From Chloroflexota bacterium (GTDB taxonomy: Bacteria > Chloroflexota > UBA11872 > VXNJ01), in NCBI GenBank assembly GCA_026708165.1, contig JAPOVO010000045.1, positions 1 through 7,567 of the forward strand: a stretch of DNA of 7,567 bases, read 5' to 3'. Made by a program: the position numbers and the translations under genes. The notes under the pieces were generated by a model. It ran no database searches and was not told where the DNA came from. It worked only from the letters and a program-made list of their open reading frames with translations. Shown here in pieces: positions 1-5,878 of this stretch; within the stretch, counting starts at the first letter, position 1, and every line of letters begins with the position of its first letter.

Positions 1-1
1 G

Positions 2-97
2 GGCTCAAGCCTCGATCCCACGGCGCCGCGCGTTCAGATGACGGCCCGCCTCCCGGCGCAGATCCGGAACGGGGTTGAATCTGCCTTTGCGCCCTAG
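2..97 (+). CDS. Possible 3' tail of an upstream gene (partial)
   Basis: The frame is open from the left edge to a TAG at 95-97, giving 31 residues. About three quarters of its codons end in G or C, which resembles real genes in this window. The residues end in RLPAQIRNGVESAFAP, which I do not recognise. The other two plus-strand frames also stop close by (TGA at 39-41 and 76-78), so the frame choice is only a codon-bias guess. If real, it overlaps the TTG proposed for the next gene by 23 bases. Confidence 0.25.
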   Translation, partial: GSSLDPTAPRVQMTARLPAQIRNGVESAFAP

Positions 98-503
98 AGA
101 AATCGCCGCCGGATTGAGCGCCCGTATTAGGCGCGTATGGCTAAGAGGACCCCGCGTCCTGATACCTCCGATCATGGTCCTGGTGGGAATCGGGGTCGTC
201 ATCGCCATGGGGCAGGCGAGCGAGTCGGAGTGGAGTGCATACCCGATTCAAGAGTTCGAAGCGACGCCGGTCGACCCTATTGAGCCGCTTCGCGGCGCGT
301 ATGTCGATCTTCTGATAGACGATCCTTCAGAACCCGACGGCCACACCACAGTGAGGTTCCTGGCGCCGGAGGATGACGCGCGTCAGATCGAAGCCGCGCT
401 GCGAGATGGGCCGGTAAAGGTGGAAGTGCGGCGCGCGCCTGACGGAAGGATGCGCGCCGTCGCCGTAGTCACCGCTGACGGACGCCGTTTCGAGACGCGT
501 TAG
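75..503 (+). CDS. Small single-pass membrane-anchored protein of unknown function
   Basis: I do not recognise this 142-residue protein. The first 27 residues are rich in arginine (seven Arg). A hydrophobic segment follows at about residues 28-46 (LIPPIMVLVGIGVVIAMG), then about 95 mostly polar, acidic residues. This suggests an N-in anchor with the C-terminal part outside the membrane. The soluble part starts after a Pro/Glu-rich linker (residues 52-72) and looks like a small alternating-strand domain, with GAYVDLLIDD early and VKVEVRRAPDGRMRAVAVV near the end. I see no cysteine pair or catalytic motif. The start is uncertain. TTG at 75 is the first start codon after the in-frame stop at 39-41 but has no well-spaced Shine-Dalgarno; TTG at 114 or ATG at 174 are alternatives, the last leaving no positive N-terminus. 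The gene converges on hflX and ends at a likely terminator. Confidence 0.6.
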   Translation: MNLPLRPREIAAGLSARIRRVWLRGPRVLIPPIMVLVGIGVVIAMGQASESEWSAYPIQEFEATPVDPIEPLRGAYVDLLIDDPSEPDGHTTVRFLAPEDDARQIEAALRDGPVKVEVRRAPDGRMRAVAVVTADGRRFETR

Positions 504-521
504 ACGTCAAGCGGAATTAGA

Positions 522-566
522 GGGACGCTTCCATTCGGGGCGATTGAATGGACCGTCGGAATTTTT
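522..566 (+). terminator. Probable intrinsic terminator after the small membrane protein gene
   Basis: An inverted repeat with an inner stem CCATTC (531-536) / GAATGG (546-551) and an outer stem GACG (524-527) / CGTC (554-557), separated by a small internal loop, is followed four bases later by A and five T (561-566). The T run ends directly before the stop codon of the convergent hflX gene. The stem is only moderately GC-rich and interrupted, so it is a plausible rather than strong terminator. It serves only the plus strand, because the minus-strand reading lacks a downstream U run. Confidence 0.45.
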
Positions 567-1844
567 CTAACGGCCGCCTGACCGCCGGTTCCCGGTCAGT
601 TCGAATTCTCTGAATTGGGCTTCCAGACGCGTTGGAATAGCGCCCTTGATGACCGTACCCTCTGGATCGTATTCGACGTTTTCGACAGTCCCTTCCCTGT
701 GAAACAGGTCTACGAGCCGTCCTTGGCTGAAGGGTATCGCGACGGTCACGTCGCGCATATCCCGAAAGATCCGGGCGGCGATCTGACTGCGCAAGTCGTC
801 GAGGCCTACGTCCGTTTTCGTTGAAACCACGACAGCGTCCGGAGTAACTACTTCACCGGGACGGCCCACGAGATCGACTTTGTTGAGAACCGTAATGACC
901 GGTTTGCCAGACACCTCTAGCTCTTCGAGCGTTTCCTCCACGCACAGAATCTGGCCCGGAATGTTTGGCGCGCTCAGGTCGACGACGTGAAGCAGAAGAT
1001 CGGCTTCTCGAATCTCCTCCAGAGTCGCGCGAAACGCGGCTATCAGCCGCGTGGGCAGACGCTGCATGAAGCCCACGGTGTCTATCGCCAAAACTGCCCG
1101 AGAATCGGGGAGATCGACGCGGCGGGTTAGCGGGTCGAGCGTCGCGAACAGCTTGTCCTCGACGTAGGCTCCTCCTTCGCTCAAGGCGTTCAGCAGGCTC
1201 GATTTGCCGGCGTTCGTGTAGCCGACGATGGCCACCGTGGGCAGGTCCTTCTTCTTGCGGGACTCCCGAATGAGAGACCTGCGGCTTCGCACGTGTTCGA
1301 GCCGCCTGTCGATCTCGGCTAGCCGCGCGCGAAGCTGCTGCCGGTCGACCTCGATCTGGGTCTCGCCGGGACCGCGCGTCCCGATTCCACCGCCGGTCCG
1401 TGAAAACTCGACCCACAAATCGGAAAGCCTGGGGAGCAGGTACTCGATCTGGGCGCGTTCGACCTGCAACTTTCCCTCGGCGGTGGTTGCGCGATGCGCA
1501 AATACGTCGAGTATCAGCGCCGTGCGGTCTACGATCTTCACTCCGATGGCCTTTTCCAGGTTTCGCTGCTGGCGGGGCTTGAGGTCCGAATCGAATACGA
1601 CGGCGTCGCAGTCGAGCTGCGCAACCTCCACCGCGATGTTTTCGGCCTGACCGCGCCCTATTAGGGTCGCGGGATTGATCTTGCGCACTTGCAGCGTGCG
1701 CGCCCGGCGCGAGCTGGCGCCCACTGTGTCCAGCAACGTCTCAAGCTCGGCCAGCGAAACGGAAGGCGGCCACGCCGGATCCCGCTCTTTGAAGTCAAGT
1801 CCTACGAGATAGACCGATTCGCGCTTTGCGTCGCCGTGCTCTAT
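567..1844 (-). CDS. hflX: GTPase HflX (ribosome-splitting/ribosome-associated GTPase)
   Basis: HflX is a cytoplasmic OBG-like GTPase that binds the 50S subunit and splits stalled or hibernating ribosomes. Going from N- to C-terminus the frame shows the family opening (VYLVGLDFKERD, then SLAELETLLDTVGA), the NPATLIGRGQAENI segment, and the HflX hallmark GGGIGTRGPGETQIEVDR ahead of a basic coiled coil. The GTPase domain follows: G1 GYTNAGKSS, switch I LFATLDPLTRR, G3 DTVGF, G4 NKVD and a variant G5 (VSTKTDVG where SAKTG is usual). The stop is TAG at 567-569. The start is a problem. The first ATG/GTG/TTG in frame is TTG at 1734-1736, which would remove about 36 conserved residues. The frame is open back to a TAG at 1899-1901 and the only near-cognate initiator at the expected place is ATA (1842-1844), used here; it has no clear Shine-Dalgarno. 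The product would be about 425 residues, the normal family length. It lies 28 bases downstream of the dapL stop, in another frame, so it is probably cotranscribed and translationally coupled. Confidence 0.9.
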   Translation of the reverse strand: MEHGDAKRESVYLVGLDFKERDPAWPPSVSLAELETLLDTVGASSRRARTLQVRKINPATLIGRGQAENIAVEVAQLDCDAVVFDSDLKPRQQRNLEKAIGVKIVDRTALILDVFAHRATTAEGKLQVERAQIEYLLPRLSDLWVEFSRTGGGIGTRGPGETQIEVDRQQLRARLAEIDRRLEHVRSRRSLIRESRKKKDLPTVAIVGYTNAGKSSLLNALSEGGAYVEDKLFATLDPLTRRVDLPDSRAVLAIDTVGFMQRLPTRLIAAFRATLEEIREADLLLHVVDLSAPNIPGQILCVEETLEELEVSGKPVITVLNKVDLVGRPGEVVTPDAVVVSTKTDVGLDDLRSQIAARIFRDMRDVTVAIPFSQGRLVDLFHREGTVENVEYDPEGTVIKGAIPTRLEAQFREFELTGNRRSGGR

Positions 1845-1872
1845 CTGGCGGGATTCGGCGGACGCTGCGGCT

Positions 1873-3048
1873 CTAGAGCTGTAGCTTCGCGAGCCTCTCT
1901 AGCCCTTCCGTGAGGCGGTCGTCGGGAGTGGTCAGCGAAATGCGAAAGTGGGAGTCGCCGCTCGGTCCGAATCCCAGACCCGGCGTCACTATCACCCCCG
2001 CCTCGTTGATCGCCTTGGCCGCGAACTCGCTCGAATCGTAGCCGGACGGTACCGGGGTCCAGACGTAGAGGCTGGCTTTCGGAACTTCCGGCTCCAGGCC
2101 CATATTCCGCAAGATATCGACAACTTGATCTCTCCGGCGCTCGTATATGCCGTTACGTTCGTCGATCCAGGACTGCGGCAGCTCGATTGCCTCAATCGCC
2201 GCCTCCTGGACGGCGGCGAATATGCCGGAGTCCATGTTGCTCTTCACTCGGTAAAGCGCCTCGACGAGCCGGGCGTTGCCCGCTGCCCAGCCTATCCGCC
2301 AGCCGGTCATGTTGTACGTCTTCGAAAGCGAGTGGAACTCGATCGCGCATTCGTCGGCGCCTGGCACTTCAAGAATGCTGGGCGCCCGGTAACCGTCGAA
2401 AGTCACCTCCGAATAGGCGGCATCCTGACATACGGCCAGGCCATGCTGAAGACCGAACTCGACGACCCGCTCATAGAAGTCGGGTTCGGCAACGGCGGAA
2501 GTCGGATTATTGGGATAGCAAAGCCAGATGGCCTTCGCCTTGTCCAGCACGTCCGCCGGGATAGCATCGAGGTCCGGCATCCACGCCAGCTCCGCTTTTA
2601 GCGGCATGAAGTGGACCTGGCCACCTACAAGGTTCGCGCCAATGCTGTATACGGGATACCCGGGATCAGGCACCAGCACGAAGTCGCCCGGATTGACCAG
2701 CGCCAGCGGCATGTGGGCTATGCCCTCTTTGGAGCCGATTAGCGGCACCAACTGGCTGCCGGGATCGAGGTCTACGCCAAACCGCCGCGCGTACCAGCCG
2801 GAAATCGCCTCTCGAAACGTGTCAAGGCCATCCTCGCAGTACTGATGAGTGGATGGGTCCTGGGCCCCGGCGTAGAGTCTGTCGATTACCGCCTGCGGCG
2901 TCGGAAGATCTGGATCTCCCTTGGCCAGGGTAATTACGTCAACTCCGGAGGCGGCCTTCTCATCCCGCAGCTTGTCCAGACGGGCGAAAAGATATGGGGG
3001 CAGCTCTTCGATCCTGTCGGCGAGCTTTATTTCGGGGGTTGCTTTCAT
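1873..3048 (-). CDS. dapL: LL-diaminopimelate aminotransferase (PLP-dependent, class I/II fold)
   Basis: DapL converts L-tetrahydrodipicolinate and glutamate to LL-2,6-diaminopimelate and 2-oxoglutarate in one step, bypassing the succinylase or acetylase branches of lysine synthesis. The 391-residue product has the fold-type I aminotransferase landmarks: GDPDLPTP near residue 44, SKEG near 106, DPGYPVY near 128, YPNNPT (Asn181), QDAAY (Asp209 and Tyr212, which hold the PLP ring), SLSKTYNMTGWRIGW with PLP lysine at about Lys243, and a carboxylate-binding Arg at about 369 (HFRIS). ATG at 3046-3048 is preceded by AGGA at 3057-3060 with an 8-base spacer. The substrate assignment comes from overall DapL-like sequence plus the neighbouring dapF, which performs the next pathway step; sequence alone leaves room for a related alanine or aspartate aminotransferase. 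It lies 35 bases after dapF in the same direction. Confidence 0.88.
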   Translation of the reverse strand: MKATPEIKLADRIEELPPYLFARLDKLRDEKAASGVDVITLAKGDPDLPTPQAVIDRLYAGAQDPSTHQYCEDGLDTFREAISGWYARRFGVDLDPGSQLVPLIGSKEGIAHMPLALVNPGDFVLVPDPGYPVYSIGANLVGGQVHFMPLKAELAWMPDLDAIPADVLDKAKAIWLCYPNNPTSAVAEPDFYERVVEFGLQHGLAVCQDAAYSEVTFDGYRAPSILEVPGADECAIEFHSLSKTYNMTGWRIGWAAGNARLVEALYRVKSNMDSGIFAAVQEAAIEAIELPQSWIDERNGIYERRRDQVVDILRNMGLEPEVPKASLYVWTPVPSGYDSSEFAAKAINEAGVIVTPGLGFGPSGDSHFRISLTTPDDRLTEGLERLAKLQL

Positions 3049-3083
3049 CGTGTCTATCCTGTGGTTTTGCGGAGACCGCTTGA

Positions 3084-3944
3084 TCAGCTTACGGCTTGGT
3101 AGATCGAAGTCGCGTGCAACTGGCCTTCGAACACGCGCTCAGCGGGGCCGGTCATAATCACTTCGCTTCCTTCGCCCCGCCATTCCAGCTCCAGAGCGCC
3201 GCCGTCGACTTGAAGCTCGATTGCCCCAGGGTCGGCGCGTCCCGTAACAACGGCGGCCGCCGCCGTCGCCGAGGCGCCCGATCCGCAGGCGAGCGTGATG
3301 CCGGCGCCGCGCTCCCATACGCGCATCCTGAGGTCTTGGGGACCGACTACCTGGCAAATTTCGAAGTTGACGCGTTGGGGAAAGACGGGGTGGTTTTCCA
3401 CCCTCGGACCGATGTTCTCCAGGTCGAACGACTCCACGTCTTCAACGAAGGCAACAGCGTGAGGATTGCCCATCGACAAGGCCGTGATCGAAAGCTCAGC
3501 GCCGTCGACTGACAGCGCGCGATCTACGATTCGGTCGCCTGGCAAGTCGATGGGAATCAAGGCCGGTTCGAACTCGGGCACGCCCATTCCAACCGTTACG
3601 CGATAGCCATCCGGTCCGGCTTCGGCCACGCGAATCCAGCGCGGGCCGGCGCCGGTCAATACGCCGGTCTTCTCCTCGCCGATTTCTCCGCGCTCGTGGA
3701 GGAAGCGGGCGAAGCAGCGAATCCCGTTACCGCACATCTCGCCGATCGAGCCGTCGGGGTTATACATTTTCATTTCGAGGCCGCGGTCGTTGTCGCCGTC
3801 GATGAGAATGAGTCCATCGGCGCCTATGCCGAAGTGCCGGTCGCACACGTCGACTGCCAGTCGGCTCCAGTCCGCCGATGATTCTCTTCGAGCATCGACC
3901 ATGACGAAATCGTTGCCCGCGCCGTGCATTTTGCTGAAGTCCAT
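3084..3944 (-). CDS. dapF: Diaminopimelate epimerase
   Basis: DapF interconverts LL- and meso-diaminopimelate without a cofactor, using two cysteines as acid and base; meso-DAP feeds lysine and peptidoglycan synthesis. The product of 286 residues (family about 270-280) opens with MDFSKMHGAGNDFVMVD, carries the first catalytic cysteine in MCGNGIRC (Cys71) and the second in ACGSGASAT (Cys220), and has the substrate-binding YNPDGS (61-66) and GNPHAV segments. I chose ATG at 3942-3944 because family members normally start a few residues before KMHG. GTG at 3960-3962 would add six residues. A GGGGAG at 3962-3967 is too close for the GTG and too far for the ATG, so ribosome binding does not settle the start. 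The gene follows miaA after 113 bases and precedes dapL by 35, fitting a pathway pair. Confidence 0.95.
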   Translation of the reverse strand: MDFSKMHGAGNDFVMVDARRESSADWSRLAVDVCDRHFGIGADGLILIDGDNDRGLEMKMYNPDGSIGEMCGNGIRCFARFLHERGEIGEEKTGVLTGAGPRWIRVAEAGPDGYRVTVGMGVPEFEPALIPIDLPGDRIVDRALSVDGAELSITALSMGNPHAVAFVEDVESFDLENIGPRVENHPVFPQRVNFEICQVVGPQDLRMRVWERGAGITLACGSGASATAAAAVVTGRADPGAIELQVDGGALELEWRGEGSEVIMTGPAERVFEGQLHATSIYQAVS

Positions 3945-4030
3945 AGGTACGGCTGTCAACACTCCCCGTTTTCTCGAACGTCAACGGTCGCCCGCTCTTG
4001 CGAAGCGGTCGGCAACTCAACTATAGGGTA

Positions 4031-4048
4031 CAAAACGAGATAGTCTCG
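4031..4048 (-). terminator. Weak hairpin plus T run after miaA
   Basis: Read on the minus strand about 10 bases after the miaA TAA, CGAGA-CTA-TCTCG forms a 5-bp stem with a 3-base loop and is followed directly by TTTTG. The shape is that of an intrinsic terminator, but the stem is short and the T run brief, so it may only partly uncouple miaA from dapF. The remaining sequence to dapF (3945-4030) has a TATAGT hexamer (4020-4025, minus strand) without a matching -35 box. No firm promoter is seen. Confidence 0.3.
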
Positions 4049-4057
4049 GTAGTGTGG

Positions 4058-4999
4058 TTATGCGCTCGCGCTGGCGAGGAACTCATGGACTCGGCGTGAG
4101 ACCTGTGCCACTGTATCCGGACCTCGCGGATACCATTCGACGCTCTCGCGGTTGCGGAACCAGGTCGACTGCCGGCGAGCGTATTGCCTGGTCGCGACCG
4201 CCGTCGCTTCCCGCGCTTCAGCCAGAGTGCAGCGGCCAGACAGGTAGTCGAAGGCCTGGCTGTAGCCGATCGTCCGGCTCGCCACGGAGGCTTTCCCGTG
4301 GCCACTTGACCAGAGCCTGCGTGCCTCGTCCAGGAGTCCTCGATCGATCATCATGTCGACGCGGCGCCGGATCCGCTCGGAAAGCTCGACCCGGGACAGA
4401 CGGAGCCCCACGACGAGCACCCGCCGGGCCGGGCTGCCCCGCTCTTCCAATTCCCGAATGGAATTGCCTGTGGCCAGCTTTACCTCAATCGCGCGCAGGA
4501 CTCGGCGCGGATTCTTAAGATCGATGGTTCCCGCCGCCAAAGGGTCAAGCCTCCGCAGTCGTGCCGCCAGCTCATCTATGCCGTGCCGGGCAAGATCGTC
4601 TTCGAGCTTTCGACGGATTCCCGCGTTGGTCGGGGCCGGCGAGACGCCGCGTGTAAGCGCCTCGACGTACTGCCCCGTGCCTCCCACCAAGAACGGAGTT
4701 CTCCCACGCGATTCGATCTCCTTGATAGCTTCCAGCGCGCCGCGCCGATAGCTCACGACCGAAAACTCGTCGAATGGATCGGCCACGTCGATCATGTGGT
4801 GTCTGACGCGTTTCTGCTCGGACGCAGTCGGCTTGGAAGTGCCGATGTCCATGCCGCGATAGATTTGCCTGGAGTCCGCCGCGACGACTTCGCCATCGAA
4901 AAGCGGCGCTACCTCCAGGGCCAGATCTGTCTTGCCGGCGGCGGTTGGTCCGACTATGCAGATGAGCGGGGAATCGATCAGCGGAGGTTTGAGTTGCAA
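4058..4999 (-). CDS. miaA: tRNA dimethylallyltransferase (isopentenyl-tRNA transferase)
   Basis: MiaA transfers a dimethylallyl group from DMAPP to N6 of adenosine 37 in tRNAs that read codons starting with U, the first step toward ms2i6A. The sequence shows the P-loop GPTAAGKT (Lys at about residue 23 from the chosen start), the DSRQIYRGMDIGTSKPT catalytic and tRNA-contact segment, HHMIDVADP, the DMAPP-binding VGGTGQYVEAL, a helical insertion with R-rich tRNA-binding helices, IGYSQAFDYL, and the C-terminal RQYARRQSTWFRN signature. I take TTG at 4997-4999 as the start because GAGG lies 9 bases before it (5009-5012), giving about 313 residues. GTG at 5021-5023 would add eight residues but has no Shine-Dalgarno. 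It is the first gene of the minus-strand cluster and faces away from fchA. Confidence 0.95.
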   Translation of the reverse strand: MQLKPPLIDSPLICIVGPTAAGKTDLALEVAPLFDGEVVAADSRQIYRGMDIGTSKPTASEQKRVRHHMIDVADPFDEFSVVSYRRGALEAIKEIESRGRTPFLVGGTGQYVEALTRGVSPAPTNAGIRRKLEDDLARHGIDELAARLRRLDPLAAGTIDLKNPRRVLRAIEVKLATGNSIRELEERGSPARRVLVVGLRLSRVELSERIRRRVDMMIDRGLLDEARRLWSSGHGKASVASRTIGYSQAFDYLSGRCTLAEAREATAVATRQYARRQSTWFRNRESVEWYPRGPDTVAQVSRRVHEFLASASA

Positions 5000-5008
5000 G
5001 TCAACCAG

Positions 5009-5012
5009 CCTC
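5009..5012 (-). promoter_or_regulatory. Shine-Dalgarno favouring the miaA TTG start
   Basis: GAGG on the minus strand sits 9 bases before TTG at 4997-4999. The competing GTG at 5021-5023 has no purine-rich tract at a usable distance, so this site favours the shorter form of MiaA. Confidence 0.45.
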
Positions 5013-5023
5013 GGAGAAACCAC

Positions 5024-5224
5024 TTGTCTGGACGGACGTGATCGAGGTCGCTGATAAAATTGCCGCCGCGCCGGTCGGTTCCGCGGGTACGCGGATTCGG
5101 CGGTAGCGGCCGGATTGTTCCAGGCGATGACTCATTTCCGACTATGTGTTCGCGGTGGTGCGGTGACTTGCGGCTTGCCGTTCATACTCTCGTGAGCGGG
5201 GGCTTAGCGGATGGCTGTTGAGCG
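5024..5224. other. Divergent intergenic region between miaA and fchA
   Basis: This stretch of about 200 bases must hold the promoters of both divergent sets. I cannot identify a convincing -35/-10 pair on either strand. The most AT-rich point is GATAAAAT at 5053-5060, which could be a -10 on the plus strand but has no partner at 16-18 bases. A GC-rich block (5061-5112) contains a 6-bp perfect inverted repeat, TCCGCG-GGTA-CGCGGA (5080-5095), which could form a small leader hairpin. I recognise no riboswitch; in particular I did not find an obvious tetrahydrofolate-riboswitch layout, though this cannot be excluded by eye. Confidence 0.4.
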
Positions 5225-5228
5225 ATGA
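5211..5228 (+). promoter_or_regulatory. Five-codon leader reading frame overlapping the fchA start
   Basis: ATG at 5211 opens a frame of five codons (MAVER) whose TGA at 5226-5228 overlaps the fchA ATG as ATGA. GGGGG at 5198-5202 lies 8 bases before the leader ATG, whereas fchA itself has no recognisable Shine-Dalgarno. Translation of fchA might therefore depend on ribosomes finishing this mini-frame. A chance arrangement is quite possible in so short a frame. Confidence 0.3.
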
Positions 5229-5878
5229 CTGAGATTAGCGGATCGACCATCGACGGGTTTCTCGATTCGCTCGCGTCGAGGTCGTCGACTCCGGGAGGCG
5301 GTGCTGCGGCGGCGATGACCGCCGCGCTCGGGGCCGCAATTGTCCAGATGGCGTGCAGCTTCGCGATCGGGCGGCGGAAGTACGCCAGTCACCAGGACCA
5401 ACTCCAAGACGCGTCCGACAGATGTCGAGAAATCCGCTCTCGCGCCATTGAGCTGGCCGACCTCGACAGCCAGGTATTCCAGGAGGTCATGGACGCGTTT
5501 CGACTGCCGCGCGACTCCCAAGTGCGGCGTGAGCGTCGTAGGCGGGCAATATCCCAGTCCGCTGAAACCGCGGCGCGAGTTCCTCTGGAGCTCGCGGAGC
5601 TTTGTGCGGAGCTGGTCGGTCTTGGAGCCGACGCGGCCGAATTGGGCAATCCCAACCTGGTCGCCGACGCCGTAGGCGGCGCGGCGCTGGCCCGCGGCGC
5701 GGTGCGAATATGTGAACTGAATGTGAATTCGAATCTGGAATTGATAAACGACGACAAATTCGTTGCTTCCGCTCGACGGCGTCTGAAACGCGTGGCCGAG
5801 GCATCGCAGTCAGCCGACTTCTTGGTCGAGCGCTATCTTCCTAATGATGACTCACCTGAGGACTCCACAGATGACTAG
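5225..5878 (+). CDS. fchA: FchA-type methenyltetrahydrofolate cyclohydrolase / formiminotransferase-cyclodeaminase domain protein
   Basis: This family interconverts 10-formyl-THF and 5,10-methenyl-THF (FchA) or deaminates 5-formimino-THF (the cyclodeaminase domain of FTCD). The 217-residue, largely helical protein has the glycine-rich folate signature TPGGGAAAA at 22-30, IGRRKYASH at 48-56, the acidic pair in LADLDSQVF (Asp79, Asp81), VPLELAELC at 119-127, GNPNLVADAVGG at 141-152 and NVNSNL at 166-171. All match standalone single-domain members in order and length. ATG at 5225 is fixed by an in-frame TGA immediately upstream (5219-5221). Its stop overlaps the folD start by 8 bases. No formiminotransferase or histidine-degradation gene is in the window, while folD and fhs follow directly, so the cyclohydrolase role is favoured over cyclodeaminase. 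The last residues ([10 protein letters not shown]) form an acidic tail. Confidence 0.87.
   Translation: MTEISGSTIDGFLDSLASRSSTPGGGAAAAMTAALGAAIVQMACSFAIGRRKYASHQDQLQDASDRCREIRSRAIELADLDSQVFQEVMDAFRLPRDSQVRRERRRRAISQSAETAARVPLELAELCAELVGLGADAAELGNPNLVADAVGGAALARGAVRICELNVNSNLELINDDKFVASARRRLKRVAEASQSADFLVERYLPNDDSPEDSTDD
5857..5862 (+). promoter_or_regulatory. Shine-Dalgarno deciding the folD start
   Basis: TGAGGA lies 8 bases before ATG at 5871 and inside the end of fchA. It favours that start over the two upstream ATGs at 5844 and 5847, which would add residues unlike the family. Confidence 0.6.

Noticed and set aside
578..599. Inverted repeat CTGACCG...CGGTCAG at the 3' end of hflX
   Set aside because: It is inside the hflX coding sequence and has no U run after it on either strand, so it does not look like a terminator.
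853..1416. Arg/Ser-rich open frame of 187 codons overlapping hflX on the same strand
   Set aside because: The low-complexity Arg/Ala/Ser composition is typical of an out-of-frame reading of GC-rich coding DNA. The hflX frame carries the GTPase motifs here.
1948..2601. Open frame of 217 codons on the plus strand, antisense to dapL
   Set aside because: It lies entirely within dapL, whose residues match the aminotransferase family. Its own product has no recognisable motif and is explained by the GC-rich complementary strand.
3952..3957. TTGACA (minus strand), a perfect -35 hexamer just before dapF
   Set aside because: No -10-like hexamer follows at 16-18 bases, and a promoter here would start transcription inside the dapF coding region.
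4240..4275. Gln instead of Glu in the MiaA IGYSQ motif as a possible defect
   Set aside because: As I recall, E. coli MiaA also has Gln at this position (GYRQ), so this is normal family variation.
4054..4518. Open frame of 154 codons on the plus strand over the 3' half of miaA
   Set aside because: It is antisense to conserved MiaA sequence, including the RQYARRQSTWF signature, and has a Pro/Arg/Ser-rich shadow composition.
5844..5870. Upstream ATG pair as the folD start
   Set aside because: It would add nine residues unlike the family and increase the overlap with fchA to 35 bases. The Shine-Dalgarno at 5857-5862 points to ATG 5871.
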